From positions 14,234,913-14,298,912 of the forward strand of contig JAJEKV010000024.1 of the NCBI GenBank assembly GCA_021234155.1: 64,000 nucleotides of DNA, read 5' to 3'. The notes under the pieces were generated by a model. The model saw only the letters and a program-made list of their open reading frames with translations. It ran no database searches and was not told where the DNA came from. The position numbers and the translations under genes are program-made. The stretch comes from Isoetes taiwanensis. Taxonomy: Eukaryota; Streptophyta; Lycopodiopsida; Isoetales; Isoetaceae. Shown here one piece after another: positions 22,261 through 34,392 of this stretch; position 1 is the first letter of the stretch; each line of letters starts with the position of its first letter.

Positions 22261-23819
22261 CCGGAGGACACAACTGAGTCCGTGCAATGAAGTGACATCT
22301 ATAAACAAAAAGATAGGAATAACATAATTAATCTTGATAATGAAATATCTAGTCTAGCACAATAAAACAGTAGGACAAGCAAATTATCTGGATTGAAAAT
22401 ACATGACATGGAATTGAACTCGTCATAAACACTAAACATGAAACAATATTGATGATATCAACTTAAAGATACCCTTGGTTTGTTTGGCATAAACCTAGAG
22501 CTTTCAAGGTATTGAAAGGTCAATACATAAGGAAAATGTGCTAGAACACCAAGTTGGCATAAGCTTTTCCATATGTAAAATGGTAGAGACATGAAAAATG
22601 CATAGTATATAAGAATAGGATCCCAATATACATACCTTAATGGCATTATGTTAAAAGGTGAATGTTTACCTCTCTTAGTTTCTGTGCACTGGCATTGTCT
22701 TAGTAAAACTAAACAATTGTTAATCATCCGCAAATGGGGATGTAGAAAACCATTTAATTGATGGCACTCGCATCTTTATACTAAGCAACATTGAATGGGA
22801 AAACTGCTTAAAGGACTAGTAGCCACTTGCCATCTTATCATCTGCTTAATACTGGAGTGTTGCTGCGCCTGTAAATTTTGCATGATAACTTAACAGTTAA
22901 GAACGTTAAGGCCACAAAATGTCACATTGTGATATACTTGCTTCAGCCCATCTTCTGGTAAATGCTAAAACATCGAGTAATCTAGACCCACAGCCTGGAA
23001 ACAAGTAGAAAAGCAATAATGAGATTAGAACACAACTTCACTACAAACTATAACGGATTCTGACCTTTTCTACTTCAGGAATATGTGTGAATTTATCATG
23101 TTGCCTCTATTATGGCCAACTTGTGATATACCTCTTCAGCCCATGTTCTCTTCTGAGACAACTTTTTCCTACTAAAACACCAAATAATTTGGACCCATTT
23201 GAAGAGCATGAGGTCGTTGTGGCTATGGTATTTTTCGTGAATAGGAATTCCAAAGTGAGGTTGAAATACAATAAGTCAGAGGCCTTAATCATCCAAATTA
23301 GTTGATTACGCAGAAGGGCTGACACAAAAGCCCTAATATTTGCTCATATTACATCCTGGATGAGCTGTAATGCATGGAACAAATGTAGAAGGATCCCACA
23401 AAACATAGTTGAAGTGGCTCTCATCTAATTCGAGAAGATGGCTCTAGCACCAAGGTCGGCTTGGCTCGTCCAAAGCTGCCACTGCCATGAAAGCTCAATT
23501 TTCCACAAGCAGCCCTAAAAGACTATTGCACGAGGGCTGCATGCCTCTAAAAATAAAAAATAGATTAAAAAAATTGGATATAGACAAACAAATTGTTACA
23601 CAACTGTTGGATTGCTTTAGCCAAATTAAATCTATGGTCCATAAAGGGTGCACTCTAGAAATACTATTTAGTGCACCTCAATGAATACAACGTCAAAATC
23701 ATAGAAAAACCATGTGAAAAAGGGTATAAAAATATAAAAGTAAACCCATGTTATTGTGCTAGATATTGTTGTTAAGACTCTAGAATACTAATGGTCCACC
23801 TATCTAGGGTGTTCACCTA
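22261..23819. other. Non-coding stretch with a diverged local duplication
   Basis: No gene is seen. TTGTGATATAC(T/C)...CTTCAGCCCAT occurs at about 22926 and 23121 with related text after it, suggesting an old duplication with a period near 195 bases. Confidence 0.4.
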
Positions 23820-23945
23820 TATCTCTAGGGTGTTCTAGAATATTCTAAAGAGTTCTAAAATTTTAGACTAATGTTCTAGAATGTTCGAGAATGTTCTAGA
23901 AAGTCTCAGAAAGTCCTAGAATATTCTAGAATATTCTAGAAACTC
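23820..23945. repeat. Alternating GAA/TTC array (heat-shock-element-like)
   Basis: A run of TTCTAGAATGTTCGAGAATG-type text, followed by AATATTCTAGAATATTCTAG, gives many alternating GAA and TTC triplets at 5-base spacing. That is the consensus layout of heat shock elements. It could equally be a simple-sequence expansion of TCTAGAAT. No gene start is evident within 2 kb on either side. Confidence 0.5.
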
Positions 23946-24329
23946 ATGGGTAAGCACCTCAATTGAGTACTTTTTCTTCGCATTTTAAGTTCTTGTTTGA
24001 AGGTGCTAGATTGTGCAAATGTTTGAAGTTGCTAGATTATAGATATTTCGGCAAAACCTAATGTAGACGCGGCTTGTAGTAAGCATCTATTGTTTGAATT
24101 TTGTATTTCCCCCCCTGAATCCTTTGTTTGAGCACTCAGTAGCAGTACTTAGGTTCAATTCCTGAGGAGCAGCTTTTTTAATAATCTAAACCATCGCTTT
24201 TGCGACCATTGTGTATTGGTTCTTATAAATTAAAAAATTCAACGTATCTTATATTATAATGTTGTATTGTATTCGATTGGATTAAGCCCTAATTTGAATC
24301 ATTAAGATCATTTGATTGTATCTGAAGGC

Positions 24330-24680
24330 CGAGATTTATTGAAAGAGTGAAAAGAGAAAATTGGAAGCGAAATAGAGCATAGGTCAAGGAAACGGGAAAA
24401 GAAAAAGGGGTAGAGAGAAAAAAAAAAGGATGTGGAGAAAAGGACATGGGAAAAAAGAAAATGAAAGGAAGGGGGAAGGAAAGAGAAAAATGGCACGGAA
24501 AAAAAGGGATGAGGGAAAGGGCGGGAAAAGGAGAAAAAGGGAAAGGAAAAGTTCATCGGGAAAAATGAAAAGGGAAGGGGGGAAAGAGAAGCGAAGTAGA
24601 AAAAAGGGGTATGAAAAAAAAGAAAAAAACGGAAAGAAAAGCGAGGGAGGTGACTCAGAAGCCAGAAGGGCAGAGGCCAT
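24330..24680 (+). repeat. Purine-rich tract
   Basis: About 350 bases are almost entirely A and G on the plus strand (GGAAAAGAAAAAGGGG-type). The long open frames here on both strands are artefacts of this composition. It sits at the edge of the LINE fragment that follows. Confidence 0.7.
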
Positions 24681-24684
24681 ATAG

Positions 24685-25160
24685 ATGTGGGAATTACTTA
24701 AAACATGCTTAACAACAGTTATTTGCGCTGGCAAAGAGAGCTTAGCAGTATTCCACCAAAACAAATGCTTTCGCAATCCTTCTATGATAATATCCCAAGC
24801 ATCATCGGAGGTAGAAATATGAATGCCCACAGGAATACCAAGAAGTTTAGTAGCCTTCCCATGAGGACCCTGTATAAAATCCAACACCAGCTTGAAATAA
24901 CCCAGAGACGGATGATCCGGCTTGAAATAAGAACGGCAATAATATACGAAAATCCAAAAAGAAACCCGAAATAAAAATTTGGAACCAAGAACAGAAATTG
25001 AAGAAGATGGAAAATCCAGAACAATGAAGCAAGGAAAATCGTCTGCAGCAAAATCGTCTGAAGAACACAGCCATGGCTGCATAGAGGATCCACTGGCCGG
25101 GGAGTCGAACCCCAGTAAAAGCCTTACCAGTAACCTGCCCATGCCTTCCCATTCTATTGT
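24685..25160 (-). mobile_element. LINE reverse transcriptase fragment
   Basis: On the minus strand, ATKLLGIPVGIHISTSDDAW (from about 24862) followed by I-I-I-E-G-L-R-K-H-L-F-W-W-N and LSLPAQITVVKHVLSN matches the thumb/connection region of plant L1-type reverse transcriptases. The usual pattern is Y-L-G-x-P...W-x-x-I...L-S-x-x-G-R-x-x-L. The catalytic palm is missing, and the downstream side is replaced by the purine tract. The family differs from the GC-rich LINE at 11.8-17.3 kb. Confidence 0.6.
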
Positions 25161-26161
25161 ATTCTATTCTGACCGCATCCAGATCTAGGAGCTATGCTAC
25201 CCAGGGCAAAATCCGACCCAGATGATGGGAACCTGTCGTAGATGCAGTAGATGGCAAACTCAGATGCAACAGATGGAAAATTCAACAGTCATCTCCACGT
25301 CCTGCACAAAACCCGAAGGAACCCAACCAATACAGCTAGATCCAGTAGCACGAGGATCTCAACTAATTTCAGCCAATAAGCCAGATCTGGCACTCTGCTG
25401 CAGCCACATGCTACAGCCCAAGACATGAATTGCAGGCCCTGAGGACCACGACCAAAAAAAGAAAGACCCTACTTTCTAAAATGTTAATATATCAAACCAT
25501 TACCCAATAAGCCATAAAAATTAGAACCTCTTTCCAAACCTTTAAAAAAACTTTCGAAATCGTCTACAGCAAACCTTATAGCCTTCAGATGGCATATGCT
25601 TTTCTTGAGAAACGAAGTTCTCATATAAAAAGTTCTATTTATGGAACACCACTACATGTGCAAATTAACTCTAAAGCAGGGCAAAAGGCCGACATCCCCT
25701 CCATAAAGGGAGGGGAAGTTATATAAAGAGTCACTTAAAATTAATTTAAACGAACCAGCAGCCCAAAAACATGTGTCCAATACCTTCCGCCAGAATATTC
25801 CAGCTCCTTGGACGCGATCGCTCCGAATATTCGTCCCTTCCTGCTGGCATGCTTCCATCGCCGGCTATGGTGATGCTTCTATTCCAATTTAGATGATTTC
25901 TATATTATAGCGTGGTTGAATCAACTGTATTGTTACGAAGCTGGGAGGGTGTTCCAGAATTTTGTAATATTTAATCAATTGGCTAAAGGACATTATGCTT
26001 CCCAGATGTGACCATCAGCGGTGAAGGTATTATAGTACCAGTGCCTTTGCAGTTGTATTTTGACCTTGGATCTCTTTCGGTATGTCAACAGTCTCATGAA
26101 CCTTGCATCACTCATTTGATTGTAATTTCAGTGCGGTAAATAAATTGTGCTTCGGTTGCAG
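25161..26161 (+). promoter_or_regulatory. Upstream region and probable 5' UTR intron of the UGT80 gene
   Basis: The first coding exon is preceded by a good 3' splice site ending at 26161 (TTCGGTTGCAG), and the ATG lies 9 bases into that exon. A 5' UTR exon therefore probably lies upstream, perhaps in the GC-richer stretch 25780-25875. I cannot fix its limits or the transcription start. Confidence 0.4.
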
Positions 26162-26170
26162 CTTGTCTCA

Positions 26171-29100
26171 ATGACAGCACATGAAATTGCTGAGGTGCAT
26201 CAGAGCAGTTTGCATGTTCATACAAATGATCTTAAGGCAAATAAAAAACACGATGTACCATATGAAAATGGAAATGCTCAGGATTCGCTGAGCTATAAAC
26301 CACCTGGCTCGGTTGATAGTTTGCAGCTGTCAGCAGCAAATTCAAATGGGGGCAGATGTGTAATTCACGAGACAAGTCATAAAGTTGAGGCAAAGGAAAA
26401 TGCAGTTCATTTGATGGAAAATGATGATATGGAACAAGGAGTTGAGGGAAAAGAAAATGCAGTTCATATGATGGAAAATGATGATCTGAAGCAAAGTTGT
26501 AGTGCACAACAATATGACAATCAAATTTACAACCTTAGCTCCAATGCTAAAGACTCAAGCACATCAATGCCCAAACTGTGCAGCACTGAGAATTCTGAAA
26601 GCCTGGATTGGCCAGAAAGTGAACGTAGCTTGACAATGACATTTTCGGCACCATCCTTGTCACTACCGGACCAGGGTATCCTAAGGAAGGATGAAGACTC
26701 GGCTGCAGCAACATCTTCAGAAAAGAGTACTTCAACAAACTGTTCAGGTCCTTTTTTGCTAACCTAGTGCTTTTGACTCATATTTTTTGAGAATAGGATC
26801 TAGCAGATCCGTGAATTCTATGCATATATTGCATTGTTTTGATGCGACTTGTTTGACGAACTCTGCAAACAATATTGTATGTATGTATTTGAAACCCTTG
26901 TACATTTATAAACCTCATATCAATGTGGGTGTCAAGTACAAAGAACTGGGCTTGAAAGTTTTGAAACTTACAAGAGAAGCATATTTCTTAGTTATTTTAG
27001 CTTGAACAGCACTTTCAAGTATGTGGTTGTTCTTGGAAAGTAAGAAAGTGAGCAGTCCTGCATGCCTTTCAAATAGTGCTAAAGTTTTACCACTTTTCTC
27101 TTTGCAAACCGCTTTTAAAACTTTATTGAGCACCTTGCAGTGCATATGTTGTTAACCAAGAGAGGACATCCTTGTTTAACGCCTCCATGTTTTTGTCAAG
27201 ACCATCCAAATTAACTTATTAGAAAGGCTGCAGGAGAGGACATTTTAACACCTTTATGTAGAATCCAAAGTAAGTTATTAGAACTTTTAACATTTGAGAT
27301 AACCCTTTTCTGGAGACCAGGTCAGAATTGAAAGAACCTTGATATTTCTGGCTTTCTTCAAAAATTCCCCGAGAGTAAAGTATAATGTTGGTTGAAAAGG
27401 ATTGTCCAAAATCAGCCTGGTAGCAGTCAGTTCCATATAGCTTCCAAGCATGCATCATGATTAGATGATAGTTGCCAGAATTCAACAGGTTCCCAACTTT
27501 GTAGATGGGTCCTATAATATTGTTCAATGATAGCCTCGGAAAGCTCATGCAAATAGCCTCATTGTATGGGTTTGAGACGATTGGTGTAGTATGATGAGCA
27601 GTAATGTGAATTTGTATAAGGAGCATGGCATTTAATTTTTTTTGTCTGAATTTGCAGATAGAGGACTGGCCCGTTCAAGTACCATGCCAAGCAGAACTGA
27701 AGTTTCTGGAAGTCGGGAAAGACCATTTACAAGGTCAAACACGGATAAGGGAGGAGGAAACAATAAAGAAAACTTTAGAAAGGTGGACAAATTATCAGAC
27801 AAAAAGAAGGTTTGCGCTTTTAGAGCCATTTAACTTCTTATTTTATTTTCAGTACTTGCTTTTTCTTCTGTGTAAATGCATTTCTGAATGTACAAATTTA
27901 TGGTATAGTGATTTGTTATGCTCGACAGGAGAAACTTTTAAAGAAGATGGCAACTATAAAAAAAGATGGTACTGTGGAGCTTAATGATGCTAAAACTGCA
28001 GAAATGTTGCCAATTTCTGGCATCCCGGAGACAATCTGCCCTGGGGAATGTATCGAAGATGAAGAGAGAAAGATCCAGCCATTGCAAATTGCCATGCTGA
28101 TTGTTGGGACCCGCGGAGATGTGCAGCCATTTGTTGCCATTGGTAAACATCTTCAGGTGGGTAAAAACCAAACTGTGTTCCTTTTTTTTTTTTTTTTTTG
28201 AAACATCTTCTGTCAACAGCTTAAAATTAAGATTGTTATGTAGGAATATGGGCACCGTGTTCGACTTGCAACGCATGCAAACTTTCGCCAGTTTGTCATG
28301 GCATCAGGTCTTGAATTTTACCCTCTGGGAGGGGATCCAAAAGTCCTAGCTGAATGTAAGTAGAAGCTTATCAAAGGTTAGGAAGATATATAAAAGATAA
28401 TTTAGTTGTATTAATTACCTGAGCATGTTTAACATGTAGTTGTTTCATTTACAGACATGGTAAAAAACAAAGGCTTTTTGCCATCGAGCCCTTCAGAGAT
28501 TCCAATACAAAGAAAGCAGTTAAAATCCATAATAAACTCCTTATTAGCTGCATGTACAGAAGCAGATGGTGAATTATCCGTGCCTTTCCGAGCCCAAGCT
28601 TTGATTGCAAACCCTCCTGCCTATGGTATGCTTTTCTTGCACCGCAGGCTTTAATGTCTCTTTACCAATGATTAATAGACATACCTGTGATGTTTTAACT
28701 AATTACGAGATGGCACAATGGTAAAGATAATGTATCTAGCCATGTGGCAAGTATGAAGGAGGGCATATGAGACCATAATTTAGTTGTGGACTAAAAAAAA
28801 ACAGAAGTGGTTGCATATGGTGATTAGGTGTAGCAGTCTTAAAGAGAGGCTAATAATTTCGAGGAGTAGTTAAAGGTATGGATGCAGCTATTTTGTTGGA
28901 AGCAGTTGGAGTCTGTATATCTTCTTAGAAATGGCTTGGCGGACAAAGGAACATCACATAACACAATCATATTGAGAAATTTGACATGAGTGTGCTGCAT
29001 GGTAATGTAATACAGAGCAAGCTTGGTAGCAACATGGCGAATGAATGGGTTGTTTCAGTAGGTGAGATTGAAGTGTGGAAGGTCATTAGGTGCATGTGGC

Positions 29101-32100
29101 ATGTCTGGAATGACATGACAGATTATTAAGATTCTTGTGTATTTATGTGAGTAACGGTTTTATTCATGTAGATTTGATAATTTAGAAGACAAATAAACGA
29201 AAGTTATGGAGAGAACTGCAAACAACGCGTGAAGAGACCATTTTATGTCTATGCTTGAGAAGAAATGGGAATGGTGCTCAACTTGCTGCTTGTGAGCCAC
29301 ATTGAGTCTTCTAGCTGCTAGATAAATATTTCAAGTACAGTCAAAAACTCATAATCTAGCAGACTTTCTTAAGTCTCTTGGATCATGCAAGCAAAAACCT
29401 TTTCCACATACGTTTTGCATTCATCACGTCACACTGTTATCCAAGAAAGTAACTTGGTTCCAAGATCTTGGAATTACTTCCTTCTTGGAGGGTACTGATC
29501 AGAAACAAGAAAGAAAAAAGACTATGAACAGTATACAGAAGTTATAAGCTGTCTTTGTTAGCCAATTTGATGATTAGCTAATCGGGTCTGTTGTATGCAG
29601 GGCATGTCCATGTGGCCGAGTATCTGCAGGTTCCGTTGCATATTTTCTTTACCATGCCATGGACGTACGTGCATCTGGACATTCAGTCAACATTATATTT
29701 GTAGTTCTTTCATATGGATGGTGTCCAAGTAGATTATTGGCTTGCCAGAGAGGGTCTTTTAAATTTTTTATTACTCTTTTTACACTGCTTCCGTATTTGT
29801 ATCTTATTGAACTTTTCTCTTTGATAGCCCGACAAGTGTCCCTGATTGCCTCCTTTTTAGTATCTTATTGAACTTTTTATTCTGATAGCCCGACAAGTGA
29901 GTTTCCACATCCACTTGCTCGACTGCGAAATGCAGCAGCTAATCGTGTAGGTACAAAAATACTTATTTATGTTTCTTTTTAACCTTTTCTATGTGCTGAC
30001 ATGTTGTTTCTATCCAGTTGTCTTATCAAGTCGTAGATTCCCTAATTTGGATGGGTATCCGCAGTATGATCAATGAATTTCGTAAAAAAAAGCTAAAGCT
30101 TCGTCCTGTTACATATTTGAGTGGATCGCAAGGGACAATTAACGATTTGCCAACAGGCTACATATGGAGTCCTCACCTTGTTCCAAAACCAAAAGGTGGA
30201 ATTTATCCTCGAGTTTTTGCTTTCTTTGTTTACGATCACAGATTAAAGCTTGATATACCTGGATTATTTTACTCCTGTGTTTAGTCCTTTTCTGGTGCAT
30301 TATACATCTGTTTGTTTTGGATTATTGGATGACAGAGTAATTTGATAACAGAAACATGATGGGACAAGAAGTGTGCTATATTATATGATAACTCAGTCTT
30401 ACAAGATAATAAGATGCAGAAGAAAATCTTTTCAAATCAAGGACGGGCTTTTCTTGATGCAGCATTACTTTGCACTCAGCTTTAACATTGTACTCAAGTT
30501 TTTCTTTTGCCTTGTTCCTATCCGCTTTACCAAGTACCCAAAACGTTGTTGGCTTATCCAGGCTTCCATGAGTGAATATTTAAATTGCCACAGAAATAGT
30601 TTCTTCATTACTATCTCTGGCTTACTATCCTTAGAAATAAATGATGAAATGGCTTTGTCTTGGGGGCAATTGAAATTGCAAAATTGGGACACTGGCAATT
30701 GGATATCATTATTTAAGCCATGCTTATCATTATATATTTATCCCCATGATCATCAATATGTTCCAGAGAGGCAGTGCAGTGCTGAACATCCTCATAGGAG
30801 ACTTTCTATAGCTGTCATATTTGCTTACTAGGAACTCTGACAATCTTTCTCTATGACATTGTCAGACTCTAAATATGTGATGGCACTCTTTTCTATGTTA
30901 TGTTCCTAGAAGAGTTTCGAAGCTTGAGCCTGTAAAAGGTTACTTAGGCGAAGCATTTTGATAAATTCTTTTTTGTTTCTTCTTCTCTCCCCCGGTCACT
31001 CTTCAAAAATGGGCTTATTGTCTACTGCAGATGTTTTGATCTCCTTATTAGTTGCATAACATTTACTCATGACAGTTATGAATATTTATCCTCCTATCCT
31101 GAGAATGTTTCTTTTTTGGCAGATTGGGGACCTCTTATTGACGTAGTAGGATTTTGTTTCCTAAATTTAAAAGCTGATTATACGCCTCCAGAAGCTCTCG
31201 TACAATGGTTACGGGCTGGACCAAGTCCAATTTACATAGGTTTTGGAAGCCTGGTAAGTAACCTATGTCATTATAGTGCCTGCTTACTAGTTTTAGTTGG
31301 ACATAGATGCTTTTATGGTCATGGATCTAGTACAATAAAATGGAGGTACAGGTGGAGCATGGCCACGGTTCTGATCATTACGTTCTAGTACAGTAGCAAA
31401 CGATTTTTATATATAGTGGCATATGTCGTACAGACATGTACAATTTCTTTGGAGGCTTATTTTTGTCCTAGCTTGAAGATCCAGGTCCCATCAATTACCA
31501 TCAGTTGCTACATGAGAGTCAATAGATCAATGTAGGCTTCCTCAAGAAGAAGAGATTTTTCAGGGTTGTACTTTCATGTTGTCCACAATACAGTTTTTTT
31601 TTTATCATTTTTAAGGAGTTGCATGACATCACATGGAGAAACTTGTTTCAAGTTGCATACTGAGACTAGAAATGAACCAGCTAACCAGCTAAGTTTTCTT
31701 CCTTCATCTTAGTTGCACTACACAGGAATGTCAAAGTTCTGAGGCCATTTAGGGAAACTTGAATTAGACTTTGACAACTTCTACTAAAAACATTAACGAG
31801 ATATTTATTTTGTTATTGCAAGTGCTTTTTGTTTCATAGAAAACGTTTCACCAGTTCGTTCTAATTATACACTAAGGCGTGCTGCTTATTTCTTATTCTC
31901 CTTTTCTGTATGTCTGCTTCTTTATTGTGTTAAAAGAACATATGGCATGCTGATTAATTTGGGTAATGTTGGAATTGAAGCCTGTAGAAAACCCTGAACG
32001 TATAACAGAGATCATCATTCAAGCTCTGGAACAAACAAAGCAGCGGGGCATTATTGTGAGAGGTTGGGGCGGAATTGGAAATTGTATGTTTCTGGAACTT

Positions 32101-33782
32101 TAAACTCATGTGGTGGTAAGAAAAACAGTTGTTTGCTGTTTTCTGCTATTTAAATGCCAATGTTAGACCATTCTTTCATTTCATTGTGAACTGTTTTATG
32201 GAATGTTTGGCATAGATTTATCAGGTGGAATTGCCAAGAGGTAAATAGGCAATTTCATCCACATGGCATTACACTTGGTAATTTTCGTGGGGAGGGGCTT
32301 TACCCCTTAAGAAGTCTCGGCGGCACTGCCAGGCTCGGCATCACTCGTGGCACCGCCAGTTGTGATGCCTCGTCTAGCAATGCTGCCCCAACGTTTTACG
32401 GGGCGTAAAGTTCATCCCCACGAAAATCACCTTAGTTACAATATATAGTAGCTACGTCTTTTTTCTTGCTAGTCAAATGCCAAATGTTAGATTGCTCTTA
32501 TTACACTATAGTCGATTTGAAAGAAGTGTTTTAGCAAACCTGCGTGTTAATTGAATTGCAGTTTGTTTAACTCAGAAGATTTTATTCCCCTACCTAACAC
32601 AAAGTCTGGCAGGAGGGCTTAAAAACAAACTTTGCTATAGCTTATGAAGACCTTTCTCAAAGGCTTATAGTGTTTTAACTAAGTTGTGCTATGGATGAAA
32701 AGTTTGTATGTCATATTATTTTTGTTTGTAGGTGGAATTTACAAATTTCGTTTTGCTGTTTTCCAGTGAAGCATGATTTGGAGAACGTTTACCTTCTTGA
32801 AAATTGTCCACATGATTGGCTGTTTCCACAGTGCGCTGCTGTGGTAGGTAATTGCAGTTAGGCGTGGATCTGATTTTAGATTTAGGGTTATGGAAAAGCA
32901 TTATATATAATGAAGAGGAGAAAAAATACCAAGGCTTCTTTTTAGATGTGCTTGCACACTTTGCATTAGGCAATGTCAATATTCTAGTTTGCAGGACTCT
33001 GTAAGTGTGGGATTTGTTGAATTCTGCATACTGCTGCTTTCTGTGACTGGAATATTGTAGAACTGGAATTTGTAGTCATTTCTTTATTAAATTTGGTTAC
33101 TTGATATTTTTGTTGAGTATTTGCTTGTCTTGTTTTTGCTATCTTATCTACAGCCGTATAAGTGCAGGTTCATCATGGTGGAGCTGGGACAACGGCAGCT
33201 GGGCTACAAGCTGCAGTAATTGCTTTATGGTCTTTTCTCTGTATATATTTTATTGGCCATGAATATGTATGCACAAGTTTTTTAAGACACGTGTTCCTTT
33301 ACCACATGAGCTATTTGATCTCTATTGTAAAGGTCTTACTTTATGTCTTGCCCTTTGGAATTGAACTTTTCATTGTGCCTGCAGTGCCCAACTACTATTG
33401 TGCCATTTTTTGGTGACCAACCTTTTTGGGGTGAACGTGTGCATGCAAAAGGAGTTGGTCCAGCTCCAATTCCCATTAATCAATTTAATCTTGAAAAACT
33501 TGTTGCCGCGATCCAGTTTATGCTCTCCCCGGAGGTGAATTTTATAAACTTGTTCTTATGTCTTAGTTTCTTTTGTTTTATTTACAGTGCAATCGACAGG
33601 TAAAACAAAAAGCACTAGAGTTGGCAAAGTTCATGGAAAGTGAAGATGGTGTCGAGGGTGCTGTAAACGCTTTCCATAGACATTTACCTGCAGAGATGCC
33701 AAAGGTGGTTCAACCAATTCACAAGCGCATCAGCTTTATCAATTCACTTATGGAAAAACTCCATAGAATATTTTGCTGCTGA
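26171..33782 (+). CDS. UGT80: Sterol 3-beta-glucosyltransferase (UGT80 family)
   Basis: The enzyme transfers glucose from UDP-glucose to the 3-OH of membrane sterols. I reconstruct 14 exons: 26171-26747, 27658-27809, 27929-28156, 28244-28355, 28455-28625, 29601-29664, 29889-29946, 30018-30195, 31123-31253, 31981-32083, 32767-32843, 33168-33215, 33385-33534 and 33600-33782. All borders are GT-AG, the phases agree, and the product is 743 residues. Residues 1-240 are a poorly conserved, acidic N-terminus containing a 19-residue tandem duplication. MLIVGTRGDVQPFVAIGK (about 298-315) is the GT28-like N-domain signature. GLEFYPLGGDPKVLAEYM, SYQVVDSLIWMGIR and WSPHLVPKPKDWG follow. VHHGGAGTTAAGLQAACPTT (618-637) and FFGDQPFWGERVH form the UDP-sugar site. 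No disabling change is visible. The C-terminus is FCC. The last acceptor may instead be 33587, adding four residues. Confidence 0.93.
32277..32431. mobile_element. Short inverted-repeat element (MITE) in intron 10 of UGT80
   Basis: GGTAATTTTCGTGGGG...GGCTTTACCCC at the left is mirrored by GGGGCGTAAAG...CCCCACGAAAATCACC at the right, about 30 bases with few mismatches. The centre is GC-rich (GGCGGCACTGCCAGGCTCGG), unlike the AT-rich intron. No coding capacity. Confidence 0.65.
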
Positions 33783-34392
33783 TAATATATTATTTGAAAT
33801 ATTTTTACCAGGCCCTTGTACCTTTTCAAAAGGTACATATATCATACCATCATTTATTATTAACCTTTGCGTTTGAACTTAGTGCACCTATCAAAGAAAG
33901 AAAAATGAATGAATTTTTTTCAACTCAATTAAGTTCCCAAATTATTTTGAGCAGATCTAGAATCACACCCACCTTGTATTGTTTAAGGATTTACAAAGCG
34001 TGCTGCTTTAAGTCAGAGATTAGACCCAATGATGAAGTTGCATAATATGCCCATGGTGAATGACTGGGCGATATTGCCACCTTGAGCTTCCACATCAGTT
34101 TACAATTTGGAACAAGACTAGAGGGGACATTATTATGATGAGAGCAGCTACGGAAAAATAGAGGCAATGGCCGACAAAGATAATAGGCAAAGACAAAGGG
34201 TTTGCTATGCCTTATTATCTTTGATTCCATAACGACCGTAGGACACCTTAATCACAGCAGGAAAACCTCGTGGGCAGATTCATAGCTCTATGAATCGGAA
34301 TAGCTCACAATCTCTGAATCACTGCAGAAAACCGTTTGGGCAGATTCAGGCAATACTTTTTGTCCACCCATACCCACCATAACATACTTCTC
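33783..34392. other. 3' flank of UGT80
   Basis: This contains the gene's 3' UTR, whose poly(A) site I cannot locate with confidence, then AT-rich non-coding sequence. CAGATTCATAGCTCTATGAATC near 34276 forms a short inverted repeat. Confidence 0.4.

Noticed and set aside
21166-24000. Search for CRISPR-like or phage features among the short repeats
   Set aside because: Repeats here are AT-rich tandem or foldback types in plant nuclear DNA. There is no regular repeat-spacer pattern.
24384-25142. 252-codon minus-strand frame across the purine tract
   Set aside because: Its C-terminal half (Phe/Ser/Pro repeats) is the complement of the purine-rich tract. Only the LINE-like part is meaningful.
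30373-30831. 152-codon frame inside the UGT80 gene
   Set aside because: It lies wholly in intron 8, with no homology that I recognise and no splice logic.
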